Assembly: GCF_001649575.2 (NCBI RefSeq)
Contig: NC_051435.1
Location: forward strand, 3,796,381-3,860,380
Reading direction: 5' to 3'
DNA from: Kryptolebias marmoratus
Lineage: Eukaryota > Chordata > Actinopteri > Cyprinodontiformes > Rivulidae
DNA: 64,000 bases
A model generated the notes under the pieces. That model did not search any database. It saw only the letters and a list, made by a program, of their open reading frames with translations, and was not told the origin of the DNA. Shown here in pieces: positions 39,801-51,800 of this stretch; within the stretch, counting starts at the first letter, position 1; each line of letters opens with the position of its first letter. Position numbers and translations under genes: made by a program.

Positions 39801-42800
39801 CATGAAAACAAATCTGACCAAAGAACAAATCAGGCAAGTGCTGTTTAAGTTTTTATTCATTAGTTTGTTTGTTTTTTTATCCCGAACTACTTAAGTGGAA
39901 AATGAAACACTAAAATATTTCCTTGACAACTGGATAGATATTTCTTTTTAGCCGGCAGTGTCAGAGACAGTCACACTGAAGCTGTTCTGTTCATCTTAAT
40001 AAAAAATACCAGCATTATTTTATCATAAACTAATTTTAGCTAAAAGATAAATAAATAAATAAAAATGCTCAAACCACTTCACTTTAGAGATTAACAGAAA
40101 ACTCCAGAGTTTCACTGAAATGATTGTTATTTTGTTTATGTCACACCTGTGAGCTTAAAAAAAGTATTCACTGTGAAGGAGACGGAAAGCTTCAGAGCAG
40201 AGATCCAGGACAATTTATACATTTTTTCAATTTATCTGAGGTCGGGTCGAGGGGGAAACAGGTTTAGGAGGAAAATCCAGACATCCCTCCTCTCTGCGAC
40301 ACTCACCAACTCCTCCTGGGAGATCTCAAGAGGATACATAAGCTTTGGGTCTGCCCTGGGGTGTCCTCCCAATGGGAAATACCCAGAAAACCTCCAGTGG
40401 GGGGCACCCAGGAGAAATCCTAATCAGATGCCTGAACCACCTCATCTGACTCCTTCTGATGAGGAGGAGCAGCAGCTCCCCCCGGATGATGGAGCTCCTC
40501 AGCTCATCTGGAAGTCGGAGCCTTCCCTACGAAGGAAGCTCATTTCAGCCACTTGTATCCAGAAATCCAAGTGTCTGTTCAATTTAAGGTGAACTTAGAA
40601 CAATTATTTAAGGTTACCCAAAATCATTGGAGACAGCCAACACATGGGAGAGATGTTCTGGTCAGATGAGAACGATCCTTGTGTGGTGAAAACCCAACAC
40701 CTGAAGACCTCCTTCACGCTGGATGACAACTGCACTTCACTACAACCTACATGACCTGTTCATATGTCACTGGATCATAACAAACTTTTAAAAGCACACT
40801 AGCACAAGGCTGCCAACACAGGTAACACAATCATATCCTAGGCATGAGGCTTACTTCAAGACCTCAACAACCAAACCAGGTCATTGCACACAAGTCCAGT
40901 TGATAATAAACCACCACAACTTCGCTACGGAAGATCGGTGCATTCTCAAAACTATCGTCGACCTATAATACTCTATTAAGTATAATGGGGACCTTATTGC
41001 GCTCTTAATGCCCACCTGAAGACCTCGACAAGGTCATCCACATTCTGGCTTGGTCATCATCCATCATTCAGAACCAAAGAACATTCATGTTTCTTAGACA
41101 TGGTGATGTAGGGGTGTTCTTTATTACCACAGGCTGTAAGATTGGTCAAACAGGGCTAAATACCTACTTATACTAATCTACTTTTGCTGTACTTTTATAT
41201 GCATATTTTAGTTTTTATTTTGTTTAGCATTTTATTTTATTGTTTTGTAAAGCACTTTGATTGGCATCAGTCATTTTAAATGTGCTATAATTAAAACTAA
41301 TATTGACATATTAATGGTGGGGAAGAGGCTCTGCTACAAAACCAAAGTATGTTAACAGCTGAGTGAAATTTTTGTCTTATTTTATCTATTTGTCAGCATT
41401 GTTTGATGTGATCATAATTTTTTTACTGAACACAAACAAGTTTTTTTTTCTGCTCTTTTCTATTGAGTGATTCCACCCACTGTGAAGCAAACATCTCATG
41501 AGAGCTGCTTGAACGTCCATGACTCAGTTGTGTTTTCTATTTTCAGACCTAACAATGACTGAATCTTCTCTCAGTTTAAAAATGAAAGTCATATTTATCA
41601 GAGGGAACACACTTGTGCTCTTGTTGCTTACATTTCCAGACATAATCCTTGTTGGAAATTATTGTAAGAGGCATCAAGGACCAGATGAAATTGGTCTACA
41701 GCAAATAAAGTTTATTTGTTTGGTCAAAAGGAAGCATCCTAAATTTAGATTCCAGTAAAACACAGATGATCCAAAAAAATCCATGAAATGCAGGGAGTGA
41801 AACAATCAAAAAAAGGTAATTTCATCCTCACCTGGACCTTTTTCACAGTGTGAGACTGTTTTTTAACCATTTACTTGTCAGATTTTGCCACCTTGTTTCT
41901 TCCTGCAGGTTTTAACAATGTGAAGTTTATGATGAAAAATGTTTCTTCTCAGGTCAAAATGCTGAGAAGTCTGGTTTGATTTTGTTGTTGATGTTGTTTT
42001 CTTACAAAATATCATTAAGGCTCACTGACAAGGACGATGTAATTGTTCCCATAGCAACAAAAGGTTCTGTTTGCTCGTCCTGGTGCTAACATCAGTTTTC
42101 ATTAGTGCCCAAATATCAAAGACTACTGAATGTACCATTTCATTGATTTCATATAGTTGCTGACAGTCTTTATTTTCTACTTTTTTTTTCAAATATTAAT
42201 GTTTAGATTCGGAAACAACAGAGGATGAAGGTGGAGACCAATACGAGACCAAAGAAGATCGTGGGGATGTTGAGGACCAGGCTGTCCCCAGTGGTAACTA
42301 AAAACATTCATCAAATTATTTAATATTTTTTGGGAATTATCTATTTTAACTCAAAGACAATGTGAGTTTGATAATACCAACTGTAATAAAGCTCTTCATA
42401 TTATTTTGAGCTAATATATGCAACTAGATTTTTGTCTTTTTTGTCTGAAAAAATGAGGTCCTAAACAAACTTAATGGAATATAGAGACAAATTGGCCAAC
42501 TATATTTAATTGGCCAATATTGCTCACTTTAAAAAAACTGGCAATCAGCCATATCTGGAAATATTTAATCAATTACCAAGCAGGAAGATGGAGCCACAAT
42601 TTAATTTTTTTAAGCAAAAATGCTATTCTATATATTATTTTTAAGTATGCAAGTTCTTCTAAGGGTTGTTAAATATGTTTATTTAAGTTAATCGTTGTTA
42701 TATTTTAGTTAATGAAAAATCCATATTGACCAAAAAAATAAATAGTGTATAAGACATTGAATGCCCTGATGAAAATACTGATTACTGCTGTTTTAACTTT

Positions 42801-45800
42801 GCACTGTTCTATTTTAAAAAAAAATGGATTATTGACAAAAACTATTAATGTATTTTCTTTTAAATGAAAACAGTGATGGACAAATGTGGAGAGGATAAAA
42901 CTAGAACACATCGACATGAAGATCACTCCAACAGGTGAGCAAGAAACACACCTTAGCTCTTAAAATACATGGCTACTAAGACATAAGACATAATTACTGC
43001 CTACAGATTCCAACAGAGTTTGCTTTAAATCCTTTGTTTTAGAAGCCAGTCAGAAGAATTTTCAAGAGAATCTCCCACACCAGTTCTTCCACCACCATCC
43101 CCAAGACTGGTCAAACGTACCTCCACTTCTCCAATGCCGAGCCGCTCTGGCTCAACTACTCCCATCAACCTGCGTAAGAAAACTGTTGTGCCAACTGAAT
43201 ACCAGGACACAGTTCCTGGGGAGTTTGAAGAAAAGATCAAGCAGCCAAAAAGCGTGTCTCAAGGAGCCACTCCGGACTCCTGGTCACAGACTCCACTGAG
43301 TGAGTGCTCCCGGAAAGAGTTTACTCTGAGACCTTCTCCAAAGCTTACAAGAGCAAGTTCAAAAGTTTTTGAGAAGGTCCGTGGCTTAGAGGAGCGCAGA
43401 CGAAGTCTTGATATTCCAGAAGGTTCCATCTCGGGAAGGTCCTGGGCAGGGTTCAATCGTGAGGGATCTGTAGACTCAGATGATGGTGGAAGCCGGTTGG
43501 GCATCTCCAGGGAAAGTTCAAGGGAAGATCTTAGGGAGGCTCTGAAAGAAGATGCAGCTGAACGGAGATCCATGTTCAAACAGAGGGCTGCTTCGCTGGA
43601 GGAGAAACCTCGCTATTCTCAAAAAGTTCAGGACATTGAAAACAAGTTCACAGAGGAGCTCCAGCGCATCAAAAAACTTGTTGGGAAACCCCATCTGAAA
43701 AAATCATTCTCCACTGAACAACTCACACTAAAGGGGAAGCAGCGCCAGCCTTTTAGGAAAATCGAACCAATTCCTCCGCAAGTTTTACAAAAGCTGCAAG
43801 AAAGGGAACGTGTGCAGTGGGCAAAGGAACAGAGAGAGAGGGAACTAAGTCAGCAACCAATGCAGCAACAACAAGAACTGCATCAATCCCAGTTCCAAAA
43901 GACAGCAAATACTGGCTCAGCAACTGCAACAAGTGGTAGATTCAGGGAGATTACAGGACCCCCAGAGTCAGTGCAGCTATCTGACTTACCAGGACAACGA
44001 TCAGTGAGGGAATTAAATAGAGTCAGTCCAGTAACAGAAATTATTCAGAGGTCATCATCACCAGCATTACATCAACAACAAAGGGAAGAATTGCCAAATG
44101 TTGCAATGACAGTACGGAAAGTTGAACGAAGGCCACCAAGTCCACTTGTTCAAAGGGTATCTCGAATGCAAGAGTCCCCTCACATCCAAGAAACTCTCGT
44201 CCAAACGGTCCAAAAGAATGAAACTTCCGGAAGAAAGACACCAATAGAAGTAGCTGTAAGAAAGATTGACAACAGACCTGAAAGTCCTCTGGTACAAAAA
44301 AGGACAGTCATGATGCAAGATCTCTCTCTTCAGCCTTCTCTGAAGCCCCCAAGAGGGACTTCAGTCCCTCAAACAGAGGAGAAAATGGAAGTGGAGCTAT
44401 CCAAACTGGCCTCAAAGTTAAAAGTTCCTACAATTGTTGTTGAAGATGAAAAAATGGAAGAGGATGTTCCTCCGAAAAGAAGTGAGCCCCAGCAGATGAG
44501 TGCTGGTTTCAAAGAGCGCAAACAGCTGAAGACTAAAGGAAAGAACCGTCGCCCTCGACCTCTGTCTCCAGAGTTAGGTTTGTATTTCTTCCTTTAGAAA
44601 CCAGATGTTCGAAGTTCCAGCCTTCCAACCACTGTGCCATTCTTTATCAATATCAGATTTTTCACAAAATATTATCATGGGGATAATTACCTCAGGCTTA
44701 TTTAATTTTATTTTATTATGTACAGACTCCTCAGATGATTCTTATGTGTCTGCCGGAGAAGACCCAATGGAGGCTCCAGTGTTTGAGTTTCCCCTCCAGG
44801 ACACTGTAGCATCTGCTGGTGCAGATGTGCTACTAAAAACTATAATTGGTGGAACCCCTATCCCTGATGGTAATATGTTTCACTTTGTATTTTACCTAGA
44901 TTAGTTTTAAATTTCACATTTAGGTAGCCGATGGGCGATTTGACTCATTTGTTTTTGATGTTTTCTCCGTTCAAGTTACTTGGACAAAGGACAGCACTGA
45001 AGTTTCAGGGACTGCACATTGTACGATCAAAGTGGAGGGTGAACGGCACAGTCTCCTCATAAAATCAGCAAAACCAAGTGATGCTGGAAAGTATTGTGTA
45101 ACTGCAGTTAATCAGGTGGGCAGAGCCTCCAGCAGTGCCACTTTATTAGTTAAAGCAGGTAAGTTCAGACTTTGATGAGTTACTGAATGAAACTATCAAC
45201 GTCTAGTTTTGAACCCAAAATCAATTCTTCTGTTATCTTTATCTTAATATAATTTATAAAATACAAGTCTTCAGTGTTTCAAACAAAAGAATGAAGAACA
45301 TATTAAACAGTATGTTAATAATATGTAATATATTTTGTAAGATCTCTTTTATTTGACAATAATAAAAGACCAAAAACAAAGATCTTCTGCTGCCTTTGTC
45401 CCTCCTGACCACACAAACAGTTTTTGTTGAGAAAAGCTGAGATTTTTAAAAGGGGGTTTACATAGTGGAGATTTTTTAAATGAAAAAAACTTAATTTATT
45501 GTAGAATCTGCATGGACTAAAAACTGAGTTTCTTGGAAACAATGGCGAAGCAAACTATCATTATGTGTGCTGAATACCAACAATGAGCCGTTTTCACTGT
45601 TTTTTTCTGTCTGTTTTGTTTCAACCTGATCTGGTTGCCATTTAAATTTTGAAATGGTTAATAAGTGAGAGAAAACTGCAAAGACTGTCAAAGAATAAAA
45701 GTTCTGGGAGAATCGTTATTCAAGCTTTCTTTGTATTTTGATGTAATTAATTTGAACGTTCTCTCCCCCTAAAGGCGACGCCTTAGAATTTCAGCATTTT

Positions 45801-48800
45801 TCTTAAAATGTGTTGCGATAAAACGAGTGAAGAGAATATCTATTTTAAACAATATTTGAAGCAGAGTAGATGGTGGCTGTATCCTCCTCAACATTCATTT
45901 AAAAATAGAGTACGTGTCTAAAAACAGGCTGTTGTACAGAACAATAATCTGCATTGTGTATCTGAAAAAGCATTGTGCTTTCTCTTCCCACACTGACATT
46001 GTGTTTCTCCACTGCTGCTCCTTTATTGTTATCTTCCTGACTGAGACGTGTGTATGCCATATATTCCAGCTGAATAACCTCACTTATAGTTACCATAGCA
46101 ACAAAGAGGTGAAAGTGAACCTATAAATTGCCTACTGTGTCTCACCAGCTCCGCTCACTGTGAATCCTCACTATTGTTTTGGTACCACGTTATTTTGCAT
46201 TTCAGATCATAATTATGTGGTGTTTGGGGGACTGAGTGGGGGGGCGGTTGCATGTGAACTCTTTGAACTCCCAAGTTGTGAAAAAACAAAAATTAATGGC
46301 AGTAAATCTGAGAATTTTTCTAACACACTGCAATGGGAGACCTAATGGACTATTATTGTTTCTTAGAGTCTGTGCAGGAAACAAAAGGAGGCCTGGGAGT
46401 GCCAATGGAGATCAGCAGCCCTATTACATCTGATGAAGAGTATCTAAGTCCTTTGGAGGAGGCTATGGATTTTGGAGTCCAGGAGCCAAGGCGAACTATT
46501 GACTCACGATTCAGAGAACCCCCTGCATTTCTGGTGAGAGCTTCCAGCATGCATCACTTTTAATTCACTTTGTTTTAAATAGAAACCATTTACTGCCTGA
46601 ATGTTTCATCTTCTGTGTCACCAATGTGAAATTAAACCTACAGTTTCTAACTTGCACAACATTTTAAACAGGTAACAATGACGGATCAAGCTGTCATTGA
46701 AGGACAGGAAGTCACCATGTCTGTTCGAATAAACGGACAACCCAAACCCATGCTTTACTGGTAGGTTCCCTCAGGACATCAGAGTACTTAACTTTAATGT
46801 TTGCATCAGAAAACACAAAGTATGACCAAATTCACTTGACTACAAAGATTTTGTTTTTGTTTTGTACAGCATTGCTCTGTTTAAGCTGTATAAGAAGGTG
46901 AAAGCTTAATGTTTATTGAGTTTAAAGATCTAAAGGTTGACAGAAGGTCGGAACAAGAAAAAGCAAAGATTGCTGGGCTGCATTAACCATAGGCATGTTT
47001 ATTTCACAGAGGAACAAATCTCACTGGACTAATGAGCAACAAATGCAAGACCTAAAAGAAATGGCTGCACATGTTTTGAAGATTTTTGTGCTCCAGTGTT
47101 TCTGCAACATTTCCAAATACGCTTTACTCATTAAACCCTGTTTTAAACTTCAGCAGCAGCTACCAATGATAAAACTGGATTTTTTAGTAGCAATAAATCC
47201 CACAGAAGCACCAGAGGCTGTCGTGATTTATGTGTCCGAGCCAGTTTTTTTTCCAGGCTCATAGGTTGTCAGTGATTAATTTAAATTAAGAGATTATTCC
47301 AAATTAAAAAAAGAAAATGTTAATGAAAAGGGAATTGGACACCTTCCTTTGGGTTAAATTATTTAGTGATTAGTCTCCCTAAATAAAACAGACAAAAATA
47401 GGTTTAATCACTCACATAGGCTCTGACATAAGAGTTAGTCATGACTCTTGAGACACAACAGCTGAAAATAAAGTACCGGACAACGAATGCCACCCACTAC
47501 GTCTGTCATACCAAAGCTTAGTGATGGAAAAAACTGCGTTCTTGGTCATAATCTGCATACATTTATATGTAAAAGAATTGTGAAAGGCATAATGTGTGTG
47601 TGTCATTTACCTTCTTTAATGTTTTCCAGGCTGAGGGACAGGGTCACAGTTAAAACAGGTCCACGTCACATTGTACGTGAGACGACAGATGGGACATTTG
47701 AAATGATAATCAAGTCGGCAGTGAGATCAGACTCTGGAATCTACACCTGCAGGATCATTAATGAATACGGGACGAAGCAGTGTGAAGGAAGACTGGAGGT
47801 CAAAGGTAAAGACTCTCAAGATATTAGAAACCAAAGCAAATAAAGTTGACATTTTGGTCAACTTTATTGGTTTCTTTTAATTTGCATAAATCAATGACCT
47901 TGTTGTAACTCCTTAATAATAATTAAATTTCTAACACTCTTGCGACTTTTCATGCCAAAGATTTAAACTTACATCATCCTGAACTGAAGGAGTTAAAATC
48001 ATTTGAGTTAACTGTTGAAAGTAATGTTGTGCGTGACTTCAGGAAATCTTGTGAAATCTTGTGCAATCTTTCAGCATTTGAATGATGTGTGGAAGACGAC
48101 TCTCAGCTTCTACCGTTCTGTTTGCTGATGAAATGCTTCCTCTTAGAGGAAAGTCTATTCATGTTTAAATGGTCTATTTATGTTTAAACTGACCGACTTA
48201 CAGATTGTTAGTTTACTCAAATTACCTGTTATAGTTATACCAGTCTTGCTATTAGCTAGAGTTACTTGACTGGTATTTTTATTTCTGAATTTGATTCTGT
48301 AATTGCTTTTTGATTAGTATTCTTGATATTTTTAAATGGTTCCTTTTAGAGGAAAGTTTATTCATGTTTGTTAGTTTACTCAAATTACCTGTTATAGTTA
48401 TACCAAACTTACTATTAGCTAAAATTACCTGATTGATGTTTTTTATTTCTGTGTTTCTGATTTTGATTCTGTTGTTGTTTCTGTGTTGTAAAGCACTTTG
48501 GATCGCCTTGCTGCTAAAAAGTGCTATATAAATAAATTTCACTTCACTTCACTTCACCAAATTTTAGCTCAATATCACTAAAATTGATCAAGTTCTAAAC
48601 AATTCTGTGTTTATTAAAGTTGCTTAGTTGCAGTGGCCATTTTAGATCAAGGTGACTTCCAAGTTATTCAGTTGTAGATGTGCAACAATGATTACTTTCT
48701 GAGAGTTTGATTAAAATATGTCTAATGGTTCATGAGATATATTGCTTTACCTTTTGGAGACGAACAATAAAAACATCCATTTTGTCTTCTACAACACAAC

Positions 48801-51800
48801 CTTTTAGGTATTGTTTAACAGCACTCTTAAGAAAATGCTCTTTTGTTTCTGTTCAGCCCCTCCAGTCGAGCCCGGTCTGGCTGTCATCCGCCCGGTAAGG
48901 GACATCACAGCGAAGGCCGGAGAGACGGTTCTGTTCGAGTGTCACGTGATTGGACCTAAGGACACGGATGTGGACTGGCTCGCAGATGGGAAACTGATCC
49001 AGCCAGCGCTGCTTAACTGTAAGATGCACTTTGATGGAAGGAAGTGCAGGCTGCTGCTAAATTCAGTTCATGAGGACGACAGCGGGACGTACATGTGCAA
49101 ACTCAGTACTGCTAAAGGTCGGTCCCGGGAACAGATTGAACGCAATAAAATTAATGTTCAAGCAGAATATTCAGATTTATTATTTTGTGTATTCATTATT
49201 CTTTTTTCTCTTGTAGAGGAAGTGACATCATGTGGTAAACTAAAAGTCATTCCGTCCCTTGAGCCTCTCTTCACTCGTAACCTGGATGTTCTGGAGGTGA
49301 TTGAGGGTCGAAATGCTCGATTTGACTGCAAAGTCAGTGGAACGCCTCCTCCTAAGGTCCTCTGGAGTCACTTTGGTGAGACAATACTTACTGACATTAT
49401 AACCTACAGTAGATCTGATTTAAAAGCAGTTCATCTTAATCATTTGTTTTAGGGTTTATGAATTGTCTCTGCATCAGGCCTTTCAGAGACCTCAAACTGC
49501 TGTTCGACTGTCGTGTGACATTTTTCTTTTTTTCTTCAGACCAGCCGCTCATTGAAAACGAAGACATCCGTGTTCTGCAGGAGGGTGGTCGCCATTCTCT
49601 GATCATTTCCCACGTGACCAGCGACGATGAGGGTTTCTACATGGTCAGAGCTCGTAACAGCCACGGTGAGGCGGAGAGCTCTGCTGAACTTTACATACAA
49701 GAACCCCGGCCAGCCATCTCCTCTCAGATGTAAGAGGACGTTTGTGTTTCCTGCACTGATTACAAAACCTTCTGGAGCTCACAGATTTTATTCAAACCTG
49801 CGTCTGTCCTTTCCTTCAGGGCTAAACTAGAAAAGATGCCATCCATTCCAGAGGAGCCAGAGGTCCCAGAGAATGAAGTGGAACGATTTACGATGCCTGA
49901 CTTCATCAAACCTCTTTATGACCTGGATGTGATCGAAGGAAAGGAGGCTGTTCTTAAATGCAAAGTGGCTGGTCTGCCCTACCCAACCATCGTCTGGTTC
50001 CATAACGGCAAAAGGATCGAAAGCACAGAAGAAAGAAAGATGACTCAGTGTAGGTGTTTCACACTAGACCAACAATCACATGATGTATAACCCAAACACT
50101 TAACTACTTTTTAATCATTTATCACATCCTTATTCTATGCATGTGTCTATATTAGCATTTTTTTCTTTTTAATTCAAAATCCAAGTGAAATTTATATCCC
50201 AGCAGGACATTTACATTGCAAATTGTTATGGTGAATTAATTTATTAGTTAAGGTAGGTGCAGTATATTAAAAACAGGTTGGGTTAAATTATATAAATTTG
50301 TGATTCAAAAGATAAATGAAAGACCTAGCATTCCTTTAAGGCAATTATTTTGCCTGCTGGCTTTCATACCAGAGTTTTAAACTAAGATTTTATTTTGGAA
50401 AATGATCCTCTTTTTTTCTTCCTTCTGCAGTTCGTGACGTTCACAGCCTGGTGATCCGCTCGGTGTGCCACGCTCACGCTGGAGTCTACAAGAGTGTAAT
50501 CTCTAATAAAGTAGGAAAAGCCACCTGCTATGCACATCTTTATGTAACAGGTAATTTCTTTTTCCCCTGCAGAGTACCTCAATAAATATTTAATTACCTG
50601 CATGCATTTGGTCAAAATACACAAGCGATCCATACCTATGCTTCAGGCGGTGCCATGTTAAGGACTTTTTTTGTTCCTTTAAATCTAATGTTGTGATTTT
50701 CAGACATCCTTCCTGATCCTCCTGATGGCACTCCAGTGATCGAGTCCATCACCGGTAAAACCATCACTTTGAGCTGGAAGAAACCAAGAAGGCTGGACCC
50801 TTCCATTGGTATGTAAATACTGTCTGCCAGTATGAAAGGTGGACGATCGTGTAATTACCTGTGTGTGTGTGTGTGTGTGTGAATTCATTTATCTGTCTGT
50901 AAGCAAAGTATCTCATAAACCTCTGGATGGATTTTAATAAAACTCTCAGAAAGTAATAGTTTTATTTTTAAAATAAAAAAAAGGACGAAAATATTGTAAA
51001 TTATAAATGTCACCCTGCACGCTCTCCTGTTAAACATCAATATAAGCTGAACCAACAAACTTTGAAATGTTAAATTAAAAGAAATTTAGCTTCTACTGGG
51101 TGTGATGAGCTGCAAAATAAAATGTTTTATTCATTTGAAGTTCTTTGATTCAAACCCCATTTCCTTTCAGACCCCAGTTCCCTGATGTATGCCATCCAGC
51201 AGCAAGCCCTTGGCTCCATCCAATGGATTATTATAGCCTCTGGCCTGAAAGAGACCACCTTCACCATTTCAACCCTCTCCAAGGGGGTGCGCTATGCTTT
51301 CAGGGTCCTGACCATCACCTCCAAGGCCTTCAGCAAACCCTCACCTACCACAGATCCAGTGCAGCTTCTGGACCGAGGTAGACTCAGGCTTTTAGAGCAC
51401 CTGATCATTCATCGAGAGGAAATATTAATTAATAAGATTTGATCTGTTTTAAGGTCCCTACCTTCAGGAGGCTCCAGTGATTATTGATAAACCAGACATT
51501 GTGTATGTGATTGAAAACCAGTCAGTCACCATCTCTGTCACCCTCAATCATGTCAACGCTGCAGTCACTTGGAAGAGGTATCTGTCTACTTTTTAACGAT
51601 GCTTTTTTAGCTTTATTAAAAAAAAAACACTGCAGTAAAAGTCCAAATGCACATCCTGTTGTTGAGCACATATATTACCATTCTTGTCTTTGTTTTAAAG
51701 GAGAAAAGGGCTAAAGTGGTACGCATGCCTCATTACATTTCTGTTCTTATTTTATAATTGTTTTTTTAATCAAACTTATCTTAAAGCAGTCCCCTTTCTG

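Larger units (their letters stand above)
33673..42206 (+). other. speg: speg intron 1 (8.5 kb)
   Basis: Mostly AT-rich and repeat-bearing. It holds an AT microsatellite, four to five copies of the dispersed repeat (35105-38280), an old retroelement fragment (40225-40590) with a LINE-type tail (41240-41310), and a possible alternative first exon at 39703-39833. Two exact MEF2-consensus strings, CTAATTTTAG, lie at 35990-35999 and 40030-40039. No other exon is convincing. Confidence 0.75.

Noticed and set aside
40149..40592. 147-codon plus-strand frame in speg intron 1
   Set aside because: It runs through a dispersed retroelement fragment, and no conserved protein domain is visible.
51687..51725. 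Extra speg exon between exons 17 and 18 (GAGAAAAGGGCTAAAG)
   Set aside because: The frame meets a stop at once, and exons 17 and 18 already join in phase with a sequence matching human SPEG.
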